Program-made: the position numbers and the translations under genes
Assembly: GCA_050122535.1 (NCBI GenBank)
Contig: JASFIT010000120.1
Span: forward strand, 1 to 10,802
Origin: JASFEQ01 sp050122535
GTDB lineage: Bacteria; Desulfobacterota; DSM-4660; Desulfatiglandales; HGW-15
Length of the DNA stretch: 10,802 bases
Direction: 5' to 3'
The notes under the pieces: model-generated
What the model was told of the DNA's origin: nothing
What the model saw: only the letters and a program-made list of their open reading frames with translations
Database searches by the model: none
Shown: positions 1 through 6,530 of the stretch, one piece after another
How the letters are laid out: every line of letters starts with the position of its first letter
Numbering within the stretch: the stretch's first letter is position 1

Positions 1-525
1 GCGACGGGTGCCCGAGAGCTGGTGACGCCTTGTGCGGGATGTTACAAGACCTTTCAGAAGATCTATCCTGAAATTGGGGACCTGGGCTTGGAGGTCTATC
101 ATTCTATTCACTATCTTGAGAAACTGATCAATGATGGCAGGATTAAGTTTAAGGGGGACCTGGGCAAGAAGGTGACCTACCATGATCCGTGTGATCTGGG
201 ACGGGCATTCAAGATGTTTGATGAGCCTAGAAACATCCTAAAACAGATTCCTGGACTGGAGTATGTGGAGATGGCCAGGAACGGACTCAAGGCCCGTTGC
301 TGCGGCGGGGGCGGAGGCGTTCTGGCCAACAATCCGGAAATGGCAGTGGAGATGGCCGCAGAAAGGGTACGTGATGCATTGGCCGTGGGAGCTGAAATCA
401 TCGCATCCGGTTGTGCAGCGTGTAAAGACAATTTGAAAAAGGGCGCCAAAGCCATACCAAAGCAGGAAAGGGGCAAAATAAAGATCCAGGACATTACGGA
501 AATTGTGGCAGGAAACTTGGAATAG
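1..525 (+). CDS. HdrD-like (Fe-S)-binding protein with CCG domains, 5' partial
   Basis: This is the 3' end of an iron-sulfur protein; the frame is open from base 1, so the start lies before the window. The visible part begins with TPCAGCYKTF, the closing CxxC of a first CCG (cysteine-rich, DUF224) domain. A complete second CCG domain follows: DPC, about 35 residues on RCCGGGGG, and about 36 residues on GCAAC. This matches the Cx(31-39)CCx(35-36)CxxC pattern of heterodisulfide reductase subunits B/D, glycolate oxidase GlcF and related electron-transfer proteins, where it binds a non-cubane or 4Fe-4S cluster. The protein is probably cytoplasmic or membrane-associated. The gene lies 99 bp upstream of the HgdB/BcrC-like gene on the same strand, so a role in passing electrons to that system is plausible but inferred. 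The N-terminal ferredoxin domain expected of HdrD is outside the window, and GlcF-like or ETF-linked oxidoreductase relatives cannot be excluded. Confidence 0.88.
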   Translation, partial: ATGARELVTPCAGCYKTFQKIYPEIGDLGLEVYHSIHYLEKLINDGRIKFKGDLGKKVTYHDPCDLGRAFKMFDEPRNILKQIPGLEYVEMARNGLKARCCGGGGGVLANNPEMAVEMAAERVRDALAVGAEIIASGCAACKDNLKKGAKAIPKQERGKIKIQDITEIVAGNLE

Positions 526-574
526 TCGATCATTTAAGTTGTTGAATTGTTATGTGGTCGTCCACGTCCCACCC

Positions 575-606
575 ACTCAACCGTTTGACTAATCAACGAC
601 TCAACC
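575..606 (+). repeat. ACTCAACC short direct repeat before the dehydratase-like gene
   Basis: The 99-bp gap 526-624 contains two copies of ACTCAACC (575-582 and 599-606) with a 24-bp period. They are separated by a related stretch with CAACC and TCAAC elements. The gap is poor in G on the plus strand and holds no clear promoter or terminator. The downstream gene has only a weak ribosome binding site (TGGAAA at 615-620). Function is unknown; it looks like simple-sequence drift rather than an operator. Confidence 0.4.
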
Positions 607-624
607 AGAATCAATGGAAAATTT

Positions 625-1866
625 ATGGCGGATAAAGAAGAGAAAAAGAGGAAGGAAATCAAGGCAGCCAATGCCCTGAAAAAGGTGATGGCGGACCATT
701 TCTATGAACTGGACGAGGCATCCAAAAACGGATCAAAGAAGATCGCCTGGTGCACAAGCGTAGGGCCTGCTGAACTTCTGAGAGGGATGGGCTTTTTAGT
801 CTATTATCCGGAGAATCATGGTGCCATGTTGGGTGCCTCACGCGTGGCAGCCGACCTGATCCCCTATGCCAATGCCATAGGATATTCACCGGAGATCTGT
901 TCATATCTGACCAGTGATATCGGGTCTTTTCTTCAGAAGAAGACACCGCTCAGCAAGGTCTACAATATCGAGTCTGTCCCGAAACCCGACGTTCTGGTGT
1001 TCAACACCAACCAGTGCCGGGATGTTCAAGACTGGTTTGCCTGGTATTCCAGGGAATTCAAAGTGCCCCTCGTCGGCGTACACACCTACAGGGACGTTGG
1101 TGAAATTCGGGACCATCATATTAAGGGTATCACAAAGCAGATAGAAGGCCTGGTGCCGCCTTTGGAAGAGGTAAGTGGTAAAAGATTTGACATGGATCAG
1201 TTCAAGGAGGCGGTGGGGCTTTCCAGGCGCACTTCAGAGCTCTGGAGGGCATGTCTTGAAACGGCCTCTGCCACGCCATCTCCCTGGACCTTCTTTGATG
1301 CCACGATTCATATGGGGCCGGCGGTGGTGGGCCGAGGAACAAAGGAGGCTAATGACTACTACGAAATTCTCCTCCCAGAATTGCGAGGAAGGATCAAAAG
1401 CGGCGTAGGTGCCGTGAACGGAGAGAAGCATAGGCTCTACTGGGAAGGGATGCCCATATGGGGAAAACTGCGAGCCCTCAGCGAGCAATTTGCCTCGCTC
1501 AAGACCTGTGTTGTCGCCTCCACCTACTGTAACAGCTGGGTATTCGATCAACTGGATCCGGATGAACCTTTTGAGAGTATGGCGGTGGCCTATACAGAAC
1601 TCTTTATTGTCAGGGATGAGCCCTACAAAGAGCGGTATATCAAGAACTGTCAGGAGTTTTTTAACCTCGACGGAATCATATTCCATGATGCCAAGACATG
1701 ACCGAATAACACCAATACCAGGTATGGTATGCCCGAAAGATTGAGGGAAAAACTGGGAATCCCGACCTTAACCATACACGGTGATCTCAATGACCTTAGG
1801 TGTTATTCGGAAGAGCAGGCCAAAACCAATATCGAGGCCTTTGCCGAACAACTGGAGGAAGGATAA
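625..1866 (+). CDS. Selenocysteine-containing HgdB/BcrC-like 2-hydroxyacyl-CoA dehydratase / benzoyl-CoA reductase family protein
   Basis: The ATG at 625 opens a frame that meets TGA at 1699-1701 and then runs 54 more sense codons to TAA at 1864-1866, giving 413 residues with Sec359. This is a normal length for the family. The N-terminal half carries CTSVGPAELLRGMG (Cys43), EICSYLTSDIG (Cys92) and NTNQC (Cys131). The central part carries RLYWEGMPIWGKL. The end reads GIIFHDAKT-U-PNNTNTRYGMP, then GIPTL, a GDLNDLR segment, YSEEQ and IEAF, the usual HgdB/BcrC C-terminus. Members bind 4Fe-4S clusters through three conserved cysteines; Cys92 and Cys131 fit the first two, and the TGA sits at the third. 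Stopping at 1701 would remove that ligand and the last strand and helix. Family members perform ATP-primed radical dehydration of 2-hydroxyacyl-CoA or ring reduction of benzoyl-CoA. No second HgdA/BcrB-like subunit follows, so a one-subunit form such as the double-cubane proteins (DCCP/YjiM) is also possible. An activator ATPase gene lies 176 bp downstream. Family is certain, selenocysteine very likely, substrate unknown. Confidence 0.85.
1699..1701 (+). other. In-frame UGA predicted to encode selenocysteine (Sec359)
   Basis: The codon lies between HDAKT and PNNTNTRYGMP in an otherwise uninterrupted frame. Coding character and family similarity continue on both sides without any frame shift. 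The position corresponds to the third cluster-ligand cysteine of HgdB/BcrC proteins. TGA differs from Cys codons TGT and TGC only at the third base. A SECIS-like hairpin follows immediately. A sequencing error or a nonsense mutation is the main alternative. Confidence 0.82.
1699..1735 (+). promoter_or_regulatory. Putative bacterial SECIS element
   Basis: Just after the UGA the RNA can fold as ACC (1711-1713), bulged A (1714), AUA (1715-1717), apical CCAGG (1718-1722), UAU (1723-1725), GGU (1726-1728). A weaker outer pairing CG/CG (1703-1704 with 1734-1735) is possible. The hairpin loop begins about 17 nt after the UGA, and AGGU (1720-1723) sits at the apex. The E. coli fdhF SECIS, recalled from the literature, has the same plan: a short stem, one bulged base on the 5' side, and an AGGUCU loop about 17-18 nt after the UGA. 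SelB binding would recode the UGA. The stem is short and A/U-containing, so the call rests on the combination of position, bulge and loop. Confidence 0.68.
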
Positions 1867-2002
1867 TCCTTTCTCTGTTCTACCCGCACAGCCGCTTCAT
1901 CAGAGTAAAATGGGTAAAAGTGAGGTTAAGGTCCCTAGAGAACACAGGAATAGTAGGCTAAAGGAGAGGAACTAGGTGTTTTCCCATTCCAGAATATCAA
2001 TT

Positions 2003-2031
2003 TTCCATCATTCCACTGTTCCATCATTCCA
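2003..2031 (+). repeat. TTCCATCATTCCA direct repeat upstream of the activator gene
   Basis: Two exact 13-bp copies lie at 2003-2015 and 2019-2031, a 16-bp period, with further TTCCA units nearby (CATTCCAG at 1985-1992). The second copy ends at the ribosome binding site AGGTG of the next gene. The remainder of the gap 1867-2042 shows no clear promoter, terminator or small gene. This is probably slipped-strand simple sequence. Confidence 0.55.
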
Positions 2032-2042
2032 GGTGTACTGAA

Positions 2043-2825
2043 TTGGCTTCTCAACCCGTTTTTGTGGGCGTGGATGTGGGGGCATCAAGAACCAAAGTTG
2101 TTGCCCTTGATTCAGAAAAGAGACTCATCGGCCATGCAGTAAGAAAATCCGGGACCGATTTTGGCCGCACAGCAGCGGTCTGCCTGGAGTCTGCCCTGAA
2201 GATGGCAAGCGCTGCTGAGAAGGATATTGTTAGGGGGGTGTCAACGGGGTACGGCAGAAAGAATGTCTCTTTCACCAGTGAAACGAGGACAGAGATCGGG
2301 TGTCATGCAAAGGGATGTTACCACTATTTCCCCGTGGCCATGACCATCATTGATATTGGTGGGCAGGATAACAAGATTATCAAGGTGGACAAGGATGGGC
2401 GCAGGCTGAGCTTTAAGATGAATCGAAAGTGCGCGGCAGGGACAGGCGCATTTCTTGAAGAGATGTCCACGCGTCTCGACATCCCCTTGGAAGAGATGGA
2501 TGGCCTGGCCCGAGAATCGACAGATTTGGTGGAGCTGGGCAGCTTTTGCACCGTCTTCTCAGCCACTGAGGTGCTGGAAAAGATACGGCAGGGAAAGAAG
2601 GTGCCTGACATCGTGAAAGGGCTCTTTTTGTCGGTGATCAAAAGGGTTCTCGAGATGGACTCGCTCACGGACAAGGTTTCTATGACAGGGGGTGTGGTGG
2701 CCCATAACCTATATCTGGTCAAGATGGTGGAAAATCTCATTGGGCGAGAGATACTCGTCCCTGACCATCCTCAGTTGACGGGCGCGGTGGGAGCAGCCCT
2801 TTTTGCAATGGACGCCGACCCTTAG
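2043..2825 (+). CDS. BcrD/BadG/HgdC-like ATPase, activator of the dehydratase/reductase
   Basis: This 260-residue protein belongs to the ASKHA-fold activator family, which uses ATP to deliver a low-potential electron from a 4Fe-4S cluster to a partner of the HgdB/BcrC family. Visible motifs are the phosphate-1 loop VGVDVGASRTK (8-18), the STGYGR segment (67-72), the second phosphate loop DIGGQDNK (104-111), the adenosine-site MTGGVVAHN (214-222), and two cysteines, KCAAGTGAF (Cys130) and GSFCTVFSATE (Cys169). These are spaced as in HgdC, where one pair from each monomer holds the single cluster at the dimer interface. Length is typical. The start is TTG at 2043, chosen because AGGTG (2031-2035) lies 7 nt upstream and the conserved N-terminus begins a few residues later; no ATG or GTG fits. 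Its placement just after the selenoprotein gene marks that protein as its likely partner. Confidence 0.93.
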   Translation: MASQPVFVGVDVGASRTKVVALDSEKRLIGHAVRKSGTDFGRTAAVCLESALKMASAAEKDIVRGVSTGYGRKNVSFTSETRTEIGCHAKGCYHYFPVAMTIIDIGGQDNKIIKVDKDGRRLSFKMNRKCAAGTGAFLEEMSTRLDIPLEEMDGLARESTDLVELGSFCTVFSATEVLEKIRQGKKVPDIVKGLFLSVIKRVLEMDSLTDKVSMTGGVVAHNLYLVKMVENLIGREILVPDHPQLTGAVGAALFAMDADP

Positions 2826-3151
2826 GTCGTTGATGCAGTTAGGGTTTGGGGTGTGCTATAACATATTGATCTCACTGAATATTATTAAAGCCCGCCTTAC
2901 CCAAACTTAGCGTTTGACATTTGGCATCATTTTGAGGAAACTAGGCCCGCTTCCAAAGGTCCCTGTGTCAAATCACCTATAAAACAAGTTACTTCTTGTT
3001 ATTGTGGCCTCTTCGGTCACGGGTGTTGGATTTTTAATTCCCCCCGACCCCCCTTTGTAATGGAGGCGTATTTGATCTGATGGGATCTGCTTTTGGACAG
3101 CAATGATGCAACGTCCAACTTGGAACTCGAAAAGCGTGGAGGTGTTGGGAA
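2826..3151 (+). other. 326-bp gap before the acyl-CoA ligase, no gene; possible leader
   Basis: No protein-coding frame is credible here. Three items are visible. TTGACA at 2914-2919 matches a sigma-70 -35 box, but the best -10 at the right distance (GAAACT near 2937-2942) is poor. A stem GTGGCC-TCTTC-GGTCAC lies at 3004-3020, followed after 10 nt by TTTTT at 3031-3035; it resembles a weak terminator. The C-rich run at 3040-3056 resembles half of a C/G-run palindrome often seen dispersed in deltaproteobacterial genomes. The ligase ribosome binding site GGAGG is at 3138-3142. Confidence 0.4.
2983..3000. repeat. AACAAG-N6-CTTGTT inverted repeat
   Basis: A perfect 6-bp dyad (AACAAG at 2983-2988, CTTGTT at 2995-3000) around TTACTT lies about 150 bp before the acyl-CoA ligase start. 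It overlaps TATAAA (2978-2983), which resembles a -10 box. It could be an operator half-site pair or a small hairpin. With only one copy this is a weak call. Confidence 0.35.
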
Positions 3152-4735
3152 ATGACGACAAGTAAATGGATGCACGTGGGTACCGTGCTAGCAATGAATG
3201 CCATCAATGTCCCGGATAAGCTGGGGTGGCAGGATATGTTTAGAGAGTACACCTTCAAGGCATGGAACGAGAGATCTTGTCGGCTTGCCAATGGGCTCAG
3301 AGATCTCGGCGTGGGGCAGAAGGATCCTTTTGCCATTATTGCCTACAACCGCGGGGAGTGGATGGACATCTATGCCAGTTGCGCCAAAGGGGGGCAGATC
3401 GCCGTTCCCGTTATGTTCAGGCTGGCAGGCCCCGAAATAGAATACATTGTCAACCACTCAGAGTGTAAGGCATTCATCGTAGAGCAGCCTTTTGTGGACC
3501 TCATAAACGGGATCAAAGACAAACTCCCCATACCGGAAAATGCCTACATCTATTTGGGCGATGATCCTGTCCCTGAAGGATACATCGGATATGAAGAATT
3601 ACTGGCCAAATCATCGCCCCAGGAGCCGGACATTATGGTAGACGCAGCCGATACCTGGGTCATCATGTATACCTCTGGAACAACAGGTCGGCCAAAGGGG
3701 GTTGTCAGGACGCATGAGAGCAATCTGGGCCAATACCTCCTGAGTAATCTCAACATGGGGGTTTTACCCAAAGATAAGGTCATGCTGGTCATGCCCATGT
3801 GCCATGTGAACTCTATTTTCTATGCTTTTGCGTACACATTGCTCACTGCGCCGGCATTTGTCTATAACATGGTTAGCTTTGATCCCGAGGATCTCTTAAG
3901 AACCATAGAGAAATATAAAATTACCTTTGTGTCCCTTGTTCCTACCCACTATATCATGATGCTCTCACTGCCCGATGATGTGAAAAACAGCATTGATGTC
4001 TCCTCCATACGGCAGTTACTCATTTCCTCAGCGCCAGCCAGAAAGGACCTGAAGCTCGCCATCATGGATTACTTCAAAAATGCCGAACTCTGGGAGGCTT
4101 ATGGGAGCACGGAAGGGGGCCTCGTGACCCTACTCAGACCGGAGGACCAATTCAAGAAGCTGGGCTCTATCGGCAAGGAGATTTTTGGGGTGGACAGGAT
4201 CAGGATCTTGGATGAAGACAGAAATGAGGTGCCGGACGGTGAAGTGGGAGAGCTCTTCTACCGCACCCCCATGTTGTTCAAAGAATATCTGAAAGAGCCG
4301 GAAAAGACCAAAGAGGCCTTTGACGGGGAATGGTCTTCAGCCGGTGACATGGTCAGACGTGATGAGGACGGCTACTATGTGCTTGTGGACAGGAAGGCCA
4401 ATATGATTATTACAGGTGGAGAGAATGTTTACCCCTCTGAGGTGGAAAGCGCTGTTGGGTCTCATGAAGCCGTTAAGGATATCGCTGTGATCGGTGTGCC
4501 AGATGAGAAATGGGGTGAGGCTGTAAAAGCGGTCGCAGTCTTGCACGAAGACTATGAGCCGAGCGAAGCGCTGGCCAAAGATATTATAGCCTTCACGAAA
4601 GGAAAACTGGCCGGGTACAAGCGGCCCAAGTCTCTGGATTTTATTAAGGATGAGGATATGCCAAGGACACCCACAGGAAAGATTCTGCACCGCATTCTTC
4701 GAGAGAAGTATGGCAAGTGGAGTGATGCCCAGTGA
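3152..4735 (+). CDS. AMP-forming acyl-CoA ligase (ANL superfamily)
   Basis: This 527-residue enzyme should activate a carboxylic acid with ATP and CoA, via an acyl-adenylate, to acyl-CoA plus AMP and pyrophosphate. All core motifs are present: the phosphate-binding loop YTSGTTGRPKG around residues 172-182, YGSTE at 317-321, the SAGD segment near 394-397, DRKANMIITGGENVYPSEVE (A8 hinge region) near 413-432, and PTGK with the catalytic lysine at 510. Length and end are normal. The ATG at 3152 follows GGAGG (3138-3142) with a 9-nt gap. It most resembles general FadD/MenE-like ligases of anaerobes. The neighbouring dehydratase/reductase module and thiolase suggest it supplies the CoA thioester for the same pathway. 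Whether the acid is aromatic, alicyclic or a short or medium aliphatic acid cannot be told from the visible motifs. Confidence 0.92.
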   Translation: MTTSKWMHVGTVLAMNAINVPDKLGWQDMFREYTFKAWNERSCRLANGLRDLGVGQKDPFAIIAYNRGEWMDIYASCAKGGQIAVPVMFRLAGPEIEYIVNHSECKAFIVEQPFVDLINGIKDKLPIPENAYIYLGDDPVPEGYIGYEELLAKSSPQEPDIMVDAADTWVIMYTSGTTGRPKGVVRTHESNLGQYLLSNLNMGVLPKDKVMLVMPMCHVNSIFYAFAYTLLTAPAFVYNMVSFDPEDLLRTIEKYKITFVSLVPTHYIMMLSLPDDVKNSIDVSSIRQLLISSAPARKDLKLAIMDYFKNAELWEAYGSTEGGLVTLLRPEDQFKKLGSIGKEIFGVDRIRILDEDRNEVPDGEVGELFYRTPMLFKEYLKEPEKTKEAFDGEWSSAGDMVRRDEDGYYVLVDRKANMIITGGENVYPSEVESAVGSHEAVKDIAVIGVPDEKWGEAVKAVAVLHEDYEPSEALAKDIIAFTKGKLAGYKRPKSLDFIKDEDMPRTPTGKILHRILREKYGKWSDAQ

Positions 4736-4829
4736 AGCACCCGCTGCCAAGGCGCGAGGGATCTTTGGCGAATCCAAGCGGAACTGCGCCGCAGCGTAAC
4801 ACCCGCCTTCGCCAAGGCTTCGGCGCGGT

Positions 4830-4880
4830 CGCCTTTCGCTTCCTCCCCGCGGCAAGCTGCGGGGCATCCGCGCGAAGGCG
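4830..4880. repeat. REP-like GC-rich palindrome in the ligase-thiolase gap
   Basis: The 273-bp gap 4736-5008 is distinctly GC-rich in its first two thirds. Its core is a strong hairpin at 4845-4864: CCCCGC pairs with GCGGGG, extended by G-U, G-C and C-G pairs over a small loop. It is flanked by CGCCTTTCGC (4830-4839) and GCGAAGGCG (4872-4880), which pair imperfectly. Another CGCCTTCGC (4804-4812) also matches the right arm. No T-run follows, so this is not a simple terminator. It has the look of a dispersed REP or MITE-like unit inserted between two co-directional genes. The remaining gap, 4881-4996, shows no other element. Confidence 0.6.
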
Positions 4881-5008
4881 AGTGAGTCTTCCCGCGTAGA
4901 GAAGCCCAGCCTCGGGTTGTGCCTGGACCAGCGTGGATGGAGACGATAACATAGGAAGGGTAACAGACAACGGATAACCCATAAAAATCTTGGACTGAGG
5001 AGGATGAT

Positions 5009-6205
5009 ATGTACACAAAAGCTTTTATCCCTTACAAAGGCTACTACAGTACGCCCTTTTGCAGGTGGCAGGGGAGTATGGCCAATGAAAATGCGATCGT
5101 CCTGGGGGCCAATACGGCCAAAAGGTGGTTCGCAGAGAAGGGCTTTGATGTGACGATGCTAGACTATATGTATTTTGGTATAACGATAGGCCAGCCAGGC
5201 CTTTTCTACAGCCACAACTGGGCCGCGGGCATGTTGGCCGATGATAGGAAGAACTTGCCGGCCCTCATGGTTAATCAGGCCTGCACCACCTCTGCCACAT
5301 GCATGCATCTATCTGCCGCCAACTTGGAAACAGGATTGTATCAGACCGTGTTCAACCTGATGGCGGACCGGTGTTCCAATGGTCCTCATACGGTGTGGCC
5401 CAATCCTATGGGACCTGGGGGGGAGGTGCTGTCGGAAAACTGGATGATGGACCACTTCAACAAAGATCCCTGGGCAGGAGGTGCAATGATCCAAACGGCG
5501 GAGAATGTGGCCAAGGAGATTGGCGCAACAAAAGAGGAATGTGATTCAGTGGCCTTGAGGAGATATGAACAATACCAGGAGGCCCTTAAAGATGACCGGG
5601 CCTTCCAGAAAAGGTACATGTTCCCGGCTGAGGTCAGGCTTAGCAGAAAGCAGACGAAGCTGATAGAGGAAGATGAGGGCGTCACGCCCTCAACGGCCGA
5701 AGGATTGGCCAAACTCAAACCAGTCCTCCCGGGCGGCGTCCACACCTTTGGATCACAGACCCACCCGGCCGATGGAAACTGCGGTTTTATCGTCACCACG
5801 CAAGAGAAGGCCAGGGAACTGAGTGCAGATAAGGAGATTGAGATCCAGATTCTCTCCTATGGCTTCTCACGGACCAGAAAGGCGCATATGGCCGAAGCCG
5901 TGGTGCCAGCGGCCGAAATGGCCCTTAAAGACGCCGGGCTGAAGGTGGAGGATCTCAAGGCGCTGAAAACGCACAATCCGTTTGCCGTCAATGACTTCAA
6001 CATGGCCCAAAAGATGGGATTTGATGTGAACTGGATGAACAACTATGGGAGTTCCATCATCTTCGGTCATCCTCAGGGACCCACAGGGGGAAGGCTCATA
6101 GCCGAGTTAATTGAGGAAGTGGTGATGCTTGGTGGTGGCTATGCGCTCTGGGCGGGTTGCGCTGCAGGAGATACAGCCGCTGCCATGGCGTTCAAGATCG
6201 GGTAG
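5009..6205 (+). CDS. Thiolase-family protein (acetyl-CoA C-acyltransferase-like)
   Basis: This 398-residue protein has the thiolase catalytic set in canonical spacing: NQACTTSATC with nucleophile Cys92, THNPFAVND with Asn323 in place of the usual NEAFA motif, GHPQGPTGG with His354, and WAGCAAGD with Cys384. Thiolases cleave 3-oxoacyl-CoA with CoA to acetyl-CoA and a shortened acyl-CoA, or run the reverse condensation. The N-terminus (KAFIPYKGYYSTPFCRW) lacks the usual VSAARTP-type opening, and the NEAFA motif is altered, so it belongs to a divergent subgroup. The ATG at 5009 is set by GAGGAGG at 4997-5003, the strongest ribosome binding site of the plus-strand genes. A terminator follows 45 bp after the stop. 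By position it would act at the end of the pathway started by the acyl-CoA ligase. An SCP-x-type or acyltransferase role with an unusual substrate remains possible. Confidence 0.88.
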   Translation: MYTKAFIPYKGYYSTPFCRWQGSMANENAIVLGANTAKRWFAEKGFDVTMLDYMYFGITIGQPGLFYSHNWAAGMLADDRKNLPALMVNQACTTSATCMHLSAANLETGLYQTVFNLMADRCSNGPHTVWPNPMGPGGEVLSENWMMDHFNKDPWAGGAMIQTAENVAKEIGATKEECDSVALRRYEQYQEALKDDRAFQKRYMFPAEVRLSRKQTKLIEEDEGVTPSTAEGLAKLKPVLPGGVHTFGSQTHPADGNCGFIVTTQEKARELSADKEIEIQILSYGFSRTRKAHMAEAVVPAAEMALKDAGLKVEDLKALKTHNPFAVNDFNMAQKMGFDVNWMNNYGSSIIFGHPQGPTGGRLIAELIEEVVMLGGGYALWAGCAAGDTAAAMAFKIG

Positions 6206-6249
6206 TTTTATTAGACATCATTGAAAGCTCCCCCGATAATTTGCTAGAG

Positions 6250-6284
6250 AGGACTATTCTTCCGCGTGAAGCATAGTCCTTTTT
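6250..6284 (+). terminator. Rho-independent terminator after the thiolase gene
   Basis: AGGACTAT (6250-6257) pairs with ATAGTCCT (6273-6280). After one T/C mismatch, an inner CTTC/GAAG stem closes a CGCGT loop. A run of five T (6280-6284) follows. It lies 45 bp downstream of the thiolase stop and closes the plus-strand catabolic block. Confidence 0.88.
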
Positions 6285-6352
6285 AATTCAATGTGATTGT
6301 TTTTCCAACTTCTCCCCTTCACTGGAAGACTGTGTCGTGATTCGACAAGCCT

Positions 6353-6478
6353 GTCATTCCGGGCGAGCCCTCCAAACCTGCCCAGTATTCGATATGGGTT
6401 GGGCGAGACCCGGAATCCAGGAAGATCGCGGAGAATCAACTCATCCTGGATCTCCCGCAGCCTTCGGCGGGAGATGAC
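6353..6478. repeat. MITE/REP-like complex palindrome
   Basis: The 325-bp gap 6206-6530 contains, besides the terminator, a nested palindrome with outer ends GTCAT (6353-6357) and ATGAC (6474-6478). Inside are TTCCGGG/CCCGGAA (6357-6363 with 6409-6415), a smaller hairpin around 6381-6398, ATCCAGGA/TCCTGGAT (6415-6422 with 6444-6451) and CTCCCGC/GCGGGAG (6452-6458 with 6467-6473). Ends of the GTCATTCC type with GGAATCCAG-like interiors resemble dispersed non-autonomous repeats found in many proteobacterial genomes. It encodes no credible protein; the short frames crossing it are repeat by-products. Confidence 0.7.
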
Positions 6479-6530
6479 GAATTGCGGCGCGGCCTCTGGC
6501 GGGAGGGGAAAAAGGGGATAGGGCTGAGAT

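Noticed and set aside
1699..1701. Ordinary stop codon ending a 358-residue protein
   Set aside because: The frame continues for 54 codons with a family-typical C-terminus, the family needs a cysteine-like ligand here, and a SECIS-like hairpin follows. A nonsense mutation is not excluded but fits less well.
1781..1975. Small plus-strand ORF of 64 residues after the selenoprotein gene
   Set aside because: It overlaps the in-frame C-terminus of the selenoprotein in another frame and has no ribosome binding site or motif.
3004..3035. Rho-independent terminator after the activator gene
   Set aside because: The 6-bp stem has a G-U pair and the T-run begins 10 nt after the stem, so it is too weak to list as a terminator.
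4733..4900. Readthrough of the ligase TGA as a second selenocysteine, since the frame stays open for about 54 codons
   Set aside because: The ligase is already full length: the A10 lysine is at residue 510 of 527. The extension is GC-rich palindromic repeat translation without family character.
4337..5018. Long minus-strand frames over the end of the ligase and the gap (up to 176 residues)
   Set aside because: They are antisense to the ligase and to the GC-rich repeat, with low-complexity arginine/alanine-rich translation and no recognisable motif.
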